Below are positions 27,356 to 37,108 of a stretch of DNA of 64,000 nucleotides, piece by piece. The notes below the pieces were generated by a model. That model was not told the origin of the DNA. It ran no database searches and worked only from the letters and a program-made list of their open reading frames with translations. The position numbers and the translations under genes were made by a program. Source of the DNA: Marinobacter segnicrescens (GTDB taxonomy: Bacteria; Pseudomonadota; Gammaproteobacteria; Pseudomonadales; Oleiphilaceae); contig NZ_FOHZ01000006.1 in the NCBI RefSeq assembly GCF_900111555.1, positions 1-64,000 on the forward strand, read 5' to 3'. Each line of letters opens with the position of its first letter. Position 1 is the first letter of the stretch.

Positions 27356-28051
27356 ATGACCATTGCCTTCGCCGATCTGCCCACTTCACACAATGACGCG
27401 CCGGACGGCGCGGTTGTCGAGGAAACCTGGCTGGATACTATCGCTGCTGACCTGAGCGAACGGGGCTGGCTGAACCTGGATGTCCGTGACTATTTGGGGC
27501 GGGCGTTGCTGGCGGAGTTGCGCCAGGAGGTCGAAATCCTCGAGAAAACCGCTGCCATGGAGCGTGCGGGTGTTGGTCGGGGCAGCGACTTCACCCGGGA
27601 CCGTTCGGTCCGCCGGGACAGGATTGCCTGGCTAAACGGCCAGACGCCGGCCCAGCAGCAATTGTTCGGTTTCCTGGAGCAGGTCCGGGTGGGGCTGAAC
27701 CGCCGCTTGTTCCTTGGGTTGCAACGTTTTGAAGCGCACTACGCGAGCTATCAGCCGGGAGACTTCTATCGCCGCCACGTAGACAGTTTCCGTGGCCGTG
27801 CCTCTCGGGTGGTTAGCCTGGTGCTTTATCTCAATGAAGGCTGGCGTCCGGAAGATGGCGGCGAACTGCAGGTCTTCAACCGGGAAAGTCCGGAGGAAAT
27901 CTGTGGCCGGGTTCAACCGGATGAGGGCAGGGTGGCTCTGTTCATGAGTGAAGAGGTGCCCCATGAGGTTTTGCCGGCGGCCCGCACCCGCCATAGCATC
28001 GCCTGTTGGTTCCGCCAGGACGTGGTGCCGGTTCCGCTGACCGGGGTGTGA
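27356..28051 (+). CDS. 2OG-Fe(II) oxygenase (prolyl 4-hydroxylase-like)
   Basis: The 231-residue protein has the double-stranded beta-helix metal site H141-x-D143 (YRRHVDSF) and the distal His203 (EVPHEVLPA). R212 is the probable 2-oxoglutarate ligand (TRHSIACWF). FEAHYASYQPGDFY precedes the HxD motif and is typical of the P4H-like family. The substrate is unknown; a protein target is possible. The start is the ATG at 27356; the frame also has a TTG just before it. Confidence 0.88.
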   Translation: MTIAFADLPTSHNDAPDGAVVEETWLDTIAADLSERGWLNLDVRDYLGRALLAELRQEVEILEKTAAMERAGVGRGSDFTRDRSVRRDRIAWLNGQTPAQQQLFGFLEQVRVGLNRRLFLGLQRFEAHYASYQPGDFYRRHVDSFRGRASRVVSLVLYLNEGWRPEDGGELQVFNRESPEEICGRVQPDEGRVALFMSEEVPHEVLPAARTRHSIACWFRQDVVPVPLTGV

Positions 28052-28089
28052 CCACTGCCCCTTTTTTTCTCCGGTAGCCCGAACAGGGA

Positions 28090-28118
28090 TTGATACCACC
28101 CCCGGCTGTTGCTACTAT
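28090..28118 (+). promoter_or_regulatory. Sigma-70 promoter of the 4.5S RNA gene
   Basis: TTGATA and TACTAT are separated by exactly 17 bases. The predicted transcript start near 28125 leaves a leader of about 27 bases before the mature RNA. The E. coli ffs precursor likewise has a leader of about 24 bases, removed by RNase P. Confidence 0.7.
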
Positions 28119-28151
28119 GCGCCGCGTTCGGGCAATCCGGACTACCGTTAT

Positions 28152-28264
28152 GGTGGTCCTGCCGGTGCCCCCGCAACGATAAACCGTGAACCCGGTCAGG
28201 CCCGGAAGGGAGCAGCCGCAGCGGTGGACTCGTGTGCCGGGGTGTCGCTGGTGGGGCCACCCCC
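28152..28264 (+). ncRNA. ffs: Signal recognition particle 4.5S RNA
   Basis: The sequence contains the universally conserved SRP domain IV core GGTCAGGCCCGGAAGG followed by GAGCAGCC, and GTGTGCCGGG on the returning strand. The ends pair as GGTGG with CCACC. Total length is about 113 bases, like E. coli 4.5S RNA (114). It binds Ffh and targets membrane proteins to SecYEG. The end positions are inferred from pairing and alignment by eye to E. coli. It lies just upstream of dnaX, as in many gammaproteobacteria. Confidence 0.95.
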
Positions 28265-28395
28265 AGTTTTCTCCCTCATGCCCCCCCGATGTTCCATTAC
28301 TTCCTGATCTGGAACGTGCCGCGTGTCTGCTTCTTCGGGGTGCCGGTCCGTGATAAGCTTTTCTCCTAATTTCTTCTTTGTGCAGTGACGGCCCT

Positions 28396-30435
28396 ATGAG
28401 TTATCAGGTACTTGCCCGTAAGTGGCGTCCCAGAACATTCCAGGACATGGTAGGGCAGGAGCATGTGCTGCAGGCACTGGTGCATGCCCTGGAGCATAAC
28501 CGTCTTCACCATGCCTACCTGTTTACCGGCACCCGGGGGGTGGGCAAGACCACCATCGGGCGTCTGTTGGCCCGCTGCCTGAACTGTGAAACCGGGGTCA
28601 CGGCAACCCCCTGTGGGGAATGTTCCAGTTGCCGGGAAATCCTCGATGGCCGGTTTGTTGACCTGATCGAGATCGACGCCGCCTCCCGCACGGGGGTGGA
28701 CGACATGCGTGAGCTTACAGACAACGTCCAGTACGCGCCTACCCGTGGACGTTTCAAGGTGTACCTGATTGACGAGGTGCACATGCTCACCAACCAGTCC
28801 TTCAACGCTTTCCTCAAAACGCTGGAAGAGCCGCCAGAGCACGTCAAGTTCCTGTTGGCTACAACAGATCCCCAGAAGCTTCCTGTTACGGTGCTGTCCC
28901 GCTGTCTGCAGTTCAACCTCAAGCGCATGACCCCGGAGCATATTGTGGGCCATCTGCGTTACATCCTGGGTGAAGAATCGATTCCGTTCGAGGAGCCGGC
29001 CCTGTGGCAGCTTGCCAGGGCCGCGGACGGCAGTATGCGGGATGCCCTGAGCCTGACCGACCAGGCCATTGCTTTCGGCAACCAGAAACTGGCAGCCAGC
29101 GATGTCAGCAGCATGCTCGGTACCATCGATCAGCGAGACATTGAAAAACTGGTTGAGGCGCTGGTAACTGACAACGGCCCGGAGCTGCTTGCGGAAATTG
29201 ACCGCATTTCTGACTTTGCCCCGGACTTCAGCGCGATTCTGGCGGACCTGCTTTCGTTGTTCCACCGGGTCACCATGGAACAGGTGGTGCCGGGCAGCGC
29301 AGATAATGCCATGGGCGATGCCCACCGGGTCCAGGAGCTGGCGCGTCAGCTGAGCGCAGAAGACGCACAATTGTTTTACCAGGCGGCCCTGGTGGGTCGG
29401 AAAGACCTGGAAATCACCCCTGATGCCCGAATGGGGTTCGAGATGACCCTCCTGCGCATGCTGGCATTCCGCCCTGGTGCCGAGCGCCGTGAACCGCCTG
29501 CTGTGAGCGTCGGCACACCTGACCGAACGGAAGGTCGTGAGAGCAGCCCGGGTGGCAGTCGCAGCGGTGGCGACCGGGAGACTGGTGAGGAGCCCGCCCC
29601 CGCAGGCCTTGAAACGGTCGCTGCAGGACCCATTCTGGACACTGGCGCTCAGCCGTCACCGACAGATAGCGCTCGCCAGTCGACTATCCCCGACGTTTCG
29701 CCACCCGTTCCGGTAGAAGCTTCGTCAGTGCCGGCCCCGGAGCAGTCTCCCGGGCCATCAGCAGTCCGCGGCCCGGAAGATGACAGCCTGATGGCGATGG
29801 CGGACCAGTTGGCGGGAGGTGCCGATGATGATGACGTGCCCTGGGATACGGGGCCTGAACCGGCGGATGCGGAAGCGATCAGTGGATCAGTATCACCGGC
29901 ACCGGAACCGCCTGCACCCTTGATATCGGAGCCTGTCGAATCTTCGGCGCAGGCTGCGAGCGTGCCGCAGGCACAAGGCGGGACCGCTGCAGAACGGACT
30001 GCGGCGATGCCAGTACCGGCTGAACCCCGCGAGTTGCTGGATGCTGAGGGTTTCGTCTGGCCGCGGGATTTTCGCGAGTTGGGGATTGTCGGCATGCCAG
30101 GAAACCTGGCGAGCCAGGCCTCCTGTGAGCGTGAAGGAAACCACTTCCGGCTGACGCTTGATGAGGGGCACTTCCGGTTGCTGACCGATCGCCACCAGCA
30201 AAGGATCCTGGAGGGGCTGCGGCAGGCATTTGGCGGGGAGGCGACCCTTGAAGTCACGCCCGGCAACGCCGGAGACCAGACTCCTATCGCCTGGGAAGCG
30301 CGTGAAAAAGCTCGCCGTCAGCAACAGGCTGAGCAGTTTATTGAGCAAGATCCGCTGGTCAAGGCCATCGTGGAACGGTTTGAAGGTCGGGTCGTCAAAG
30401 ATAGTATCCGGCCGCTTGAAAATTCCGCCGGATAA
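28396..30435 (+). CDS. dnaX: DNA polymerase III subunits gamma/tau
   Basis: The 679-residue clamp-loader ATPase starts [21 protein letters not shown]. Walker [10 protein letters not shown] is at residues 45-53, a zinc site is formed by C64, C73, C76 and C79, and IDEVHML is Walker B. Domain III ends near residue 370. A low-complexity Pro/Ala/Ser linker (about 375-540) precedes the tau C-terminal domain that binds DnaB and polymerase. No A-AAA-AAG slippery site was found in the linker region, so a gamma form by frameshift is not supported. The gene precedes ybaB and recR. Confidence 0.96.
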   Translation: MSYQVLARKWRPRTFQDMVGQEHVLQALVHALEHNRLHHAYLFTGTRGVGKTTIGRLLARCLNCETGVTATPCGECSSCREILDGRFVDLIEIDAASRTGVDDMRELTDNVQYAPTRGRFKVYLIDEVHMLTNQSFNAFLKTLEEPPEHVKFLLATTDPQKLPVTVLSRCLQFNLKRMTPEHIVGHLRYILGEESIPFEEPALWQLARAADGSMRDALSLTDQAIAFGNQKLAASDVSSMLGTIDQRDIEKLVEALVTDNGPELLAEIDRISDFAPDFSAILADLLSLFHRVTMEQVVPGSADNAMGDAHRVQELARQLSAEDAQLFYQAALVGRKDLEITPDARMGFEMTLLRMLAFRPGAERREPPAVSVGTPDRTEGRESSPGGSRSGGDRETGEEPAPAGLETVAAGPILDTGAQPSPTDSARQSTIPDVSPPVPVEASSVPAPEQSPGPSAVRGPEDDSLMAMADQLAGGADDDDVPWDTGPEPADAEAISGSVSPAPEPPAPLISEPVESSAQAASVPQAQGGTAAERTAAMPVPAEPRELLDAEGFVWPRDFRELGIVGMPGNLASQASCEREGNHFRLTLDEGHFRLLTDRHQQRILEGLRQAFGGEATLEVTPGNAGDQTPIAWEAREKARRQQQAEQFIEQDPLVKAIVERFEGRVVKDSIRPLENSAG

Positions 30436-30464
30436 CGTCGAAACAGAATCGAGAGGTACTCAAG

Positions 30465-30788
30465 ATGATGAATGGTATGGGCGATCTGATGAAAAAGGCC
30501 CAGCAGATGCAGGAAGAAATGCAGAAGGCGCAGGAAGAGGCGGCCAAGGCAGAGGTGACCGGGGAGTCCGGTGCTGGCCTGATCAAGGTGGTGATGAACG
30601 GACGCCATGATGTTCGCAAGGTCTCCATTGATGACTCACTGATGTCGGAAGACAAGGAAGTGCTGGAAGACCTGCTTGCTGCCGCCATCAACGATGCGGT
30701 ACGTCGGGTGGAGTCAGAGCAGAAGGAGCGCATGTCCGGAATGATGTCCGGTATGGGGCTGCCCTCCAACTTCAAGATGCCGTTCTGA
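30465..30788 (+). CDS. ybaB: Nucleoid-associated protein YbaB/EbfC
   Basis: The 107-residue protein starts [25 protein letters not shown], a long N-terminal helix, followed by [23 protein letters not shown] and a C-terminal helix. It binds DNA as a dimer. It sits between dnaX and recR, the standard gene order of this cluster, 29 bases after dnaX. Confidence 0.95.
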   Translation: MMNGMGDLMKKAQQMQEEMQKAQEEAAKAEVTGESGAGLIKVVMNGRHDVRKVSIDDSLMSEDKEVLEDLLAAAINDAVRRVESEQKERMSGMMSGMGLPSNFKMPF

Positions 30789-30872
30789 CGGCCGATAAAC
30801 CGGATCGTGGCCATTTCCGGAAAGGGACATGGTTGCTGATGACCGCAGACAGTCGTAATTGCAGGAGTACGG

Positions 30873-31475
30873 ATGGCTTTTAGCCCGCTGGTGGATGAAC
30901 TGGTTGAATCCCTGAGGTGTTTGCCTGGTGTTGGCCAGAAAACGGCCCAGCGAATGGCGTTTCACCTGCTGGAGAAGGGGCGCGGTGGTGGTGAAAGGCT
31001 GGCCGGGGCGTTATCCGCTGCCATGACCGGTGTCCGGCGCTGCGATAGTTGTCAGAACTTCTCGGATACACCGATCTGTCCGATCTGCGAGAAGCCTGAA
31101 AGGCACACCGGCACCCTCTGTGTCGTTGAGAGCCCATCAGACCTGTTAGCGATTGAACAGGCGGGCGACTACAGGGGCGGCTATTTCGTGCTCATGGGGC
31201 ACCTTTCACCCATTGACGGTATTGGCCCCGAAGACATTGGAATCGAGTTGCTGCTTCGCCGTGTCCGGGATGAGTCCGTCAGTGAACTGATCCTTGCTAC
31301 CAACCCTACGGTGGAAGGGGAGGCAACGGCCCACTACATCGCTGACCGCCTTGATGGCACCGGCGTGCTGACCACGCGGCTTGCCCACGGCATCCCCGTC
31401 GGGGGTGAGCTTGGTTACGTCGACGGATTTACCCTGACCCACGCCTTCCGGGGTCGCAAGCCCCTGACCGACTGA
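30873..31475 (+). CDS. recR: Recombination mediator protein RecR
   Basis: The 200-residue protein helps load RecA at gaps with RecF and RecO. A helix-hairpin-helix ([13 protein letters not shown], residues 16-28) is followed by a zinc finger ([16 protein letters not shown]) near 54-69. A Toprim domain ([16 protein letters not shown]) and the Walker-like C-terminal [15 protein letters not shown] segment follow. An AGGAG site precedes the ATG. Confidence 0.97.
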   Translation: MAFSPLVDELVESLRCLPGVGQKTAQRMAFHLLEKGRGGGERLAGALSAAMTGVRRCDSCQNFSDTPICPICEKPERHTGTLCVVESPSDLLAIEQAGDYRGGYFVLMGHLSPIDGIGPEDIGIELLLRRVRDESVSELILATNPTVEGEATAHYIADRLDGTGVLTTRLAHGIPVGGELGYVDGFTLTHAFRGRKPLTD

Positions 31476-31499
31476 TTCCATGGCCTACCAGGAGATTTC

Positions 31500-32651
31500 A
31501 TGAACCAGGCTTTACCCCCGGTGCCGCCGGTACAGACCCCCCAGTGGCTGGAGACGGTTGCCGACCTGGATGCCTGGCTGGAAGTCCATCAGCAGCATCC
31601 GCTGGCACTGGATACCGAATTCGAGCGGGTTTCAACCTTTTATCCCATCCCCGGGCTGGTGCAGCTTGGCGCCGGTGACTCCCTTCGGTTGGCAGAGCCC
31701 GCCGTCGTCGAACAGTCTACCCGGTTCCGTGAACTGCTGGCTGATCCGGGCAGGCCCAAGTTGCTGTATGCGATGGGCGAAGACCTGGAGCTCTTCCGGC
31801 ACTGGTTGTCGCTGGAGCCGCGAGGCCTGCTTGACTTGCAACTGGGCGCAGCCCTGGCCGGTGCCGGCTTTTCGTTAGGCTATGCCCGGTTAGTGGAAAC
31901 GCTCTTCGGGGAAACCCTCGACAAGTCTGCCACCCGGTCCGACTGGCTGGCCCGACCCCTCAGTGCCGACCAGTTGCGATATGCACTGGATGATGTGCGT
32001 TTCCTGCTGCCGCTTTATGAATGGGTTGCCGGCCGCCTGGACGCTCGCGGCCTGTCCGGTGCCATGGCGGAAGAATCAAACCGTTTTGCCGAGGACCTGC
32101 TGGCGCTTTCCGACCCGGCTAACTGGTACCTCAAGCTTCGTGGTGGCTGGCACCTGGCCCCGGCCAGCCAAGGGATTCTCAAGGCCCTGGTGGCCTGGCG
32201 CGAAGAGGAATGCCGTCGCCGCGACCGCCCCCGCAACCGGGTACTGTCGGACGCAGCCCTGATCAACCTTGCGGACCGGCTTCCCGAGAGTGCCGGCGCT
32301 CTGGCGGCGGTGGAGGATGTACCGCCGGTGGTCGTTCGTCGTTATGGCGACCAGCTACTGACGCTCATTCAGGCGTCCCGGGCAGCCGGGAATGTGCCAG
32401 ATCCCCTGATCGACCGGCCCCTGACCCGGCCGCAGCAGGATCAGTACCGCAAAGTGAAAAAGCACATGGCCAGGGCCGCGGAACAGGCGGATGTCCCGAT
32501 AGAGTTACTGGCACCCAGGAAACGACTGGAAGCAATATTGCGTGTCGGCACCCCTGGAGCAATGGATGACTTTGCGACCGGCTGGCGGCGACAGGTACTT
32601 GCCCCGGTACTCGACGATATCAAGGTACTACTGGAAACCAGGAATGACTGA
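31500..32651 (+). CDS. rnd: Ribonuclease D
   Basis: The 383-residue 3'-5' exoribonuclease trims tRNA precursors. The DEDD metal site begins with LALDTEFERV (D38, E40), continues with the YAMGEDLELFRHW region and ends with LRYALDDVRFLLPLYEW. Two HRDC-like domains follow (about 205-290 and 300-380). It overlaps ycgL by 8 bases, and an AGGAGA site precedes the ATG. Confidence 0.94.
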   Translation: MNQALPPVPPVQTPQWLETVADLDAWLEVHQQHPLALDTEFERVSTFYPIPGLVQLGAGDSLRLAEPAVVEQSTRFRELLADPGRPKLLYAMGEDLELFRHWLSLEPRGLLDLQLGAALAGAGFSLGYARLVETLFGETLDKSATRSDWLARPLSADQLRYALDDVRFLLPLYEWVAGRLDARGLSGAMAEESNRFAEDLLALSDPANWYLKLRGGWHLAPASQGILKALVAWREEECRRRDRPRNRVLSDAALINLADRLPESAGALAAVEDVPPVVVRRYGDQLLTLIQASRAAGNVPDPLIDRPLTRPQQDQYRKVKKHMARAAEQADVPIELLAPRKRLEAILRVGTPGAMDDFATGWRRQVLAPVLDDIKVLLETRND

Positions 32652-32937
32652 AAAGGCCTTTATTTCCGTATTTCGCAGCAGCAAAAGAGGCGAGACGTAC
32701 CTGTACGTTCGCCGTGGCCATGACTGGCAGGCCTTGCCTGAATCCTTGCGGGAGCTTTTTGGCAAGCCGGTGCACGCCATGGACCTGGTGCTGACACCCC
32801 AGCGCAAACTGGCCCGGACCACCGGCAAGGAAGTGCTGGAGGCCATCGACGAGAAAGATTACTATCTGCAGCTCCCTGAACAGGCCGACAGCTATATCGT
32901 TGCCTTCAAGGAAAAGCTCAGGGACTTCGGTGCCTGA
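32644..32937 (+). CDS. ycgL: YcgL domain protein
   Basis: The 97-residue protein starts MTEKAFISVFRSSKRGETYLYV, with LFGKPVHAMDLVLTPQRKLART and EKDYYLQLPEQ in the body. All are conserved in YcgL/DUF709, an alpha/beta protein of unknown function. The start at 32644 overlaps the last codons of rnd and the stop shares one base with ycgN, indicating a coupled operon. Confidence 0.93.
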   Translation: MTEKAFISVFRSSKRGETYLYVRRGHDWQALPESLRELFGKPVHAMDLVLTPQRKLARTTGKEVLEAIDEKDYYLQLPEQADSYIVAFKEKLRDFGA

Positions 32938-33380
32938 TGGCGGATATTCCGTTCTGGCAGCGCAAGCGCCTTACCGAAATGACTGCCACAGAGTGGGAAT
33001 CCCTCTGTGACGGTTGTGGCAAATGCTGCCTGACCAAGCTGCAGGATGCGGACACCGGTGAGGTCTACTACACCGACCTTGCCTGCCGGCAAATGGATAC
33101 AGCCAGCTGCCGCTGCCTGGACTATGAGCGACGTCAGCAGATCGTGCCGGAGTGTACCGTGCTTACGCCGGAAAACATCGGAGAGTTCCACTGGCTGCCC
33201 CTGACCTGTGCCTATCGTACCCTGGCCGAGGGGCGCCCCTTGCCGGACTGGCACCCGTTACGTTCCGGCTCACCGGACACGGTCCATGACGCCGGTGTGT
33301 CCGTTGCCCACCGGACGATCCCGGCGAACCAGGTGCCGGAAGAAGAGTGGCAGGAACACATAATTTACTGGGTATTGTGA
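32937..33380 (+). CDS. ycgN: YcgN/UPF0260 cysteine-cluster protein
   Basis: The 147-residue protein has a CDGCGKCCLTKLQD cluster (residues 23-36) and later cysteines, YERRQQIVPEC and LPLTCAYR. All are conserved in UPF0260/UPF0153, likely to bind zinc or an Fe-S cluster. The reaction is unknown. It begins one base before the end of ycgL. Confidence 0.92.
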   Translation: MADIPFWQRKRLTEMTATEWESLCDGCGKCCLTKLQDADTGEVYYTDLACRQMDTASCRCLDYERRQQIVPECTVLTPENIGEFHWLPLTCAYRTLAEGRPLPDWHPLRSGSPDTVHDAGVSVAHRTIPANQVPEEEWQEHIIYWVL

Positions 33381-33397
33381 AGGAATCATTGCGACCT

Positions 33398-33766
33398 ATG
33401 ACTGACTCACTGGCCATCGCCACCATGGACGCCGACTCCCAGACCGCCTACGCCCTGTTCTGGGGTATCTACGTGGTAGGCTTCGTCCTGTTCTACTGGG
33501 CCATGTCCCGGGTATTCCGCTTGTTACCGCTGTATGGCCTGCGCAGCTTGCTCAGGGCGGCGTTGATTGCGCTGATTGCTACCCCGGTACAATCCTCGGT
33601 CGTGGATGGTTGGTGGGTACCGGCCTGGCTGTTTGGTGGTTACGAAACCTTTCTGGGGGAGCCCGCCGAGGCCGCCCGGGCGTTTTTCAATATTGGCGTA
33701 GCGTGTCTGATCATGGCACTGGTCTGGATACTGGACCTGGTGAGGTACCGCTTCACCCGGTGCTGA
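33398..33766 (+). CDS. Conserved membrane protein, function unknown
   Basis: The 122-residue protein has three hydrophobic segments (about 19-38, 46-66 and 93-112), one short periplasmic or cytoplasmic loop (WWVPAWLFGGYETFLGEP), and a basic C-terminus. No family is recognised. The start at 33398 was chosen as the first ATG after the ycgN stop; an ATG at 33425 is also possible. It may be co-transcribed with the rnd-ycgL-ycgN run. Confidence 0.65.
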   Translation: MTDSLAIATMDADSQTAYALFWGIYVVGFVLFYWAMSRVFRLLPLYGLRSLLRAALIALIATPVQSSVVDGWWVPAWLFGGYETFLGEPAEAARAFFNIGVACLIMALVWILDLVRYRFTRC

Positions 33767-33869
33767 CAACCGGCACTCATGTCCCGCTGGCGCACTGACG
33801 CGGCAGCCAACCTGGCAGGGATGCCGCCCCAAAACCGGGAACCCCGAAAGATAACAAGAGGACCCGTAC

Positions 33870-36032
33870 ATGCTGTTGCGAAAGCTGCTTTTCACGCTGA
33901 CTGTGGTGGTCGCGTTGATGCTTTCACCTGCCTACGCCCAGCAGGGCCAGGATGACTCCGTGCGGGATATCCGGGTGGTGGTGGATATCTCCGGAAGCAT
34001 GAAACTCAACGATCCGGATAACCTCCGGCGCCCGGCAGTCAGGCTGCTGGCAGGGCTGCTGCCAGATGGTACTGGTGTTGGCTTGTGGACCTTCGGTCGT
34101 GAAGTCAACATGCTGGTCCCGCATGGTTCCCTCGATGATCCCCTGAGGAACTCGCTGAACGAAGGTTCAGAGAAGATCAATTCAGTCGCCCAACGAACCA
34201 ATATCGGCGGAGCCATCGAAACCGCCAGCGACAACTGGTTCGCTCCCGGGCGGTCCCTTCGCAATACCCACCTGATCCTCCTCAGTGACGGCAAGGTCGA
34301 TATTGCCCCCAGCGCCGCCCGCAACAACACTGAACGGGAACGCATCCTCGAGCAACTGGTGCCACAGCTGGCCTCGGAAGGGCTGACCATCCATACCATT
34401 GCCCTGTCCGCAGAAGCAGACCTTGACCTGCTCGGTGCGATTGCCGATCACACTGGCGGAGTTGCCCGCGTCGCCGGGACCGCCGATGAGTTAAGCCGCA
34501 TTTTCGCTGACACATTGGGCCAGGCGGTCGCTGCCAATGAGGTTCCGCTGAATAATAACCGCTTTAGCGTGGATCAGGGGGTGGAGGAATTTACTGCGCT
34601 GATTTTCAGCAGTACGGCCCCTGCAGAACGGCAGCTGACCCTGGTAACTCCGGACGGCAGCGCCATTGCATCTGACGAGTCTGTCGACGGTGTCCGCTGG
34701 GTACGGGAGGTCGGGTACGACCTGATCACCATCGACCAGCCAGTGGCCGGTGAATGGCAACTCGAAGGCACGTTGGGTGAGGGCAGCCGCGTAACCGTGG
34801 TCAGTGACCTGAAGCTGGAAGTGGAGCCGCTGCCGGCGCGTTTCGAGCCTGGGGATACTCTCGAGGTGAGGGCATTTTTTACTGAGGACGGGGAGCGAAT
34901 TACTGATGGTGATTTCCTCCGGGTGATTGAGGTTCGGCTCACCATGACCACGGAGGACGGGCGTCAGGGTACTCGAAAGCTGAGTGAGGGTGAGCCACCC
35001 GTGGACGGTGTTTACCGGGATACCATTGCCCAGTTGCAGGAGCCAGGCCAATACCAGATGGAGCTCGAAGCTGATGGTGGTACTTTCTCCCGCAAGTATC
35101 GTCAGGCGTTGACACTAACGGCCCCGGAAGGCGCCGCGCAGGAGACGGGGCGTGATGTGGCCGAGGAAACCGTACAGCAGGAAGCCGTGCAGTCAGAGCC
35201 TGCCGGAGCCACTGTCCCGGAACCCGCCGTTGACGGCCCGATTGACCTCAGTCAGGTGGAGGAAAGCACACCGGTGACGGAAGGCGAAACCGCCGAGCCG
35301 AAACCAGTGGTTAATTCCGATGCCGCCCGGGAAGGGTTTTCGCTGACCGGCTTGTGGCCATGGATCGCCGGAGGCGCAAGCCTGTTCGTCGCGTTGGCGG
35401 TCATCGCGGTTTTCTTGCTGCGCCGCAGGCGTCAGGCCGCTTCCGCAGCGCTTGCCGACGCCGATCCTCAACCGGCCGCCGGGGCAGACGCCTCAGCGCC
35501 TGAACCGGAAACCTCCGCTGACGTAGATACCAGAGCGGCCATGGAAGACGAGGACGAGCCAATGAACGAGGCTCCCCCGATGCTTGATGACGATACGGAT
35601 CCGGTGCCGGAAGAGGCGCTTCAGAGCGAGCCTGTGGGTGACGCAGAAATCAGCGATGCAGCTGATGACCAGGCCGCTGCCATGGAAGAGCCGCCGGTGG
35701 CAGAAGAGATTGAGCCAGCGGAAGATCGGGAGGTGTCCGGGCCGGAGCCGGAAACTCTGCCGGAAGATGGTCAGGAGGGAGCCCAGGACGAACCGGACCT
35801 GCAGGAATTTGCAGAGCCTGATATGGACTCCGCAAAAGAAGCCAGCCGGGCGGATGATCCGGGGCTCGATGAGTTTGACGATTCACTGCTCGAGGATGAA
35901 GACGGCGATGAATTTGGCCTGGAAGACTTCGATCTTTCTGATATCGATGACCTTCCGGACCTGGACGCCGAGGAGGACGAAATCACCAGGCGGCAGAAGC
36001 CCTCCCAAGAAGAGGGCAAGAAGGACGATTAA
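33870..36032 (+). CDS. Membrane-anchored von Willebrand factor A domain protein with acidic tail
   Basis: The 720-residue protein begins with a signal peptide (residues 1-23, AYAQQG). A VWA domain with an intact MIDAS (DISGSM, D39/S41/S43) follows at about 33-220, then beta-rich extracytoplasmic domains. One transmembrane helix lies at about 497-517 before RRRR. The last 200 residues are extremely acidic and Asp/Glu-rich and are probably cytoplasmic. Together with the following MoxR and CoxE-like genes this suggests a surface or assembly factor acting with a MoxR ATPase. The partner is unknown. Confidence 0.82.
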   Translation: MLLRKLLFTLTVVVALMLSPAYAQQGQDDSVRDIRVVVDISGSMKLNDPDNLRRPAVRLLAGLLPDGTGVGLWTFGREVNMLVPHGSLDDPLRNSLNEGSEKINSVAQRTNIGGAIETASDNWFAPGRSLRNTHLILLSDGKVDIAPSAARNNTERERILEQLVPQLASEGLTIHTIALSAEADLDLLGAIADHTGGVARVAGTADELSRIFADTLGQAVAANEVPLNNNRFSVDQGVEEFTALIFSSTAPAERQLTLVTPDGSAIASDESVDGVRWVREVGYDLITIDQPVAGEWQLEGTLGEGSRVTVVSDLKLEVEPLPARFEPGDTLEVRAFFTEDGERITDGDFLRVIEVRLTMTTEDGRQGTRKLSEGEPPVDGVYRDTIAQLQEPGQYQMELEADGGTFSRKYRQALTLTAPEGAAQETGRDVAEETVQQEAVQSEPAGATVPEPAVDGPIDLSQVEESTPVTEGETAEPKPVVNSDAAREGFSLTGLWPWIAGGASLFVALAVIAVFLLRRRRQAASAALADADPQPAAGADASAPEPETSADVDTRAAMEDEDEPMNEAPPMLDDDTDPVPEEALQSEPVGDAEISDAADDQAAAMEEPPVAEEIEPAEDREVSGPEPETLPEDGQEGAQDEPDLQEFAEPDMDSAKEASRADDPGLDEFDDSLLEDEDGDEFGLEDFDLSDIDDLPDLDAEEDEITRRQKPSQEEGKKDD

Positions 36033-36064
36033 TCGTCTTCACCACTGACCGCCGCCCGCGCTCC

Positions 36065-36093
36065 TTATCAGCGACGGGTAAAAAACCTATACT
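36065..36093 (+). promoter_or_regulatory. Sigma-70 type promoter upstream of moxR
   Basis: TTATCA and TATACT are separated by 17 bases, about 110 bases before the moxR ATG. This suggests that moxR and its VWA partner can be transcribed separately from the upstream VWA gene. Confidence 0.55.
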
Positions 36094-36201
36094 CGTCCTC
36101 CATTAACCAATGGCAGGCAATGCGCGTTTCCGGAGATGACGCTCCGGGCCATCGCCAGCCTCAACTTTTAACGGTCAATTCAGAACACAGGATTTATTAC
36201 C

Positions 36202-37044
36202 ATGAAATTTACCGGTACCGATAAATACGTAGCCACCGAAGACTTGCAGATGGCGGTCAACGCCGCCGTAGCCCTTGAGCGTCCATTGTTGATCAAGGGT
36301 GAGCCGGGTACCGGTAAGACGCTGCTGGCGGAAGAGATGGCTGCAGGCCTCGGGCTGCGACTGATTCCCTGGCACATCAAGTCCACCACCAAGGCCCAGC
36401 AGGGCCTGTATGAGTATGATGCGGTTTCCCGTCTGCGGGACTCGCAGCTCGGCGATGAAAAGGTTAAGGACATCCGCAATTACATCGTCAAGGGCAAGCT
36501 CTGGGAGGCGTTCGAGGCCGACGAGCAGGTCGTTCTGCTGATTGACGAGATCGACAAGGCGGATATCGAGTTTCCCAACGACCTGCTGTTGGAACTGGAT
36601 CGCATGGAGTTCTTTGTCTACGAGACCCAGGAGTTCGTCAAAGCGAAGAAGCGTCCCATCGTCGTGATCACCAGTAACAACGAGAAAGAGCTGCCCGATG
36701 CTTTCCTGCGCCGCTGCTTTTTCCACTACATCGCCTTCCCGGACCACGACACCATGAAGACCATCGTCGACGTGCATTTCCCCGGTATCCAGCAGGAAGT
36801 GGTGCGAGATGCCCTGGAGGTGTTTTTTGATGTGCGTAAGGTCCCGGGCCTCAAGAAAAAGCCGTCCACTTCGGAACTGATCGACTGGCTCAAGCTGCTG
36901 ATGGCGGATGACCTGTCCCGCAAGATGCTTCAGGAAAGCGATTCCAGCAGTGCATTGCCGCCGCTCTACGGCGCCCTGGTCAAGAACGAGCAGGACGTGC
37001 ATCTGCTGCAGAAGCTGGCATTCATGGCTCGTCGCAAGAAGTGA
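36202..37044 (+). CDS. MoxR-family AAA+ ATPase
   Basis: The 280-residue ATPase has Walker A GEPGTGKT at residues 33-40, Walker B LLIDEID at 112-118, sensor 1 VVITSNNEKELP and the ALRRC-type arginine finger segment (FLRRCFFHYIAFP). MoxR proteins act as chaperone-like ATPases that mature metalloenzymes or other complexes, usually with a VWA partner. Here the partner is the CoxE-like gene 64 bases downstream. Confidence 0.92.
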   Translation: MKFTGTDKYVATEDLQMAVNAAVALERPLLIKGEPGTGKTLLAEEMAAGLGLRLIPWHIKSTTKAQQGLYEYDAVSRLRDSQLGDEKVKDIRNYIVKGKLWEAFEADEQVVLLIDEIDKADIEFPNDLLLELDRMEFFVYETQEFVKAKKRPIVVITSNNEKELPDAFLRRCFFHYIAFPDHDTMKTIVDVHFPGIQQEVVRDALEVFFDVRKVPGLKKKPSTSELIDWLKLLMADDLSRKMLQESDSSSALPPLYGALVKNEQDVHLLQKLAFMARRKK

Positions 37045-37108
37045 GGTTCCCCGGGCAGGCTGCTGCCCGGTGGATAAATGACCTAACGGCCTCTTTTGGG
37101 AGGACGCC

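Noticed and set aside
29500..30100. Programmed frameshift in dnaX for a gamma form
   Set aside because: No A-AAA-AAG type slippery site was seen in the linker region by eye.
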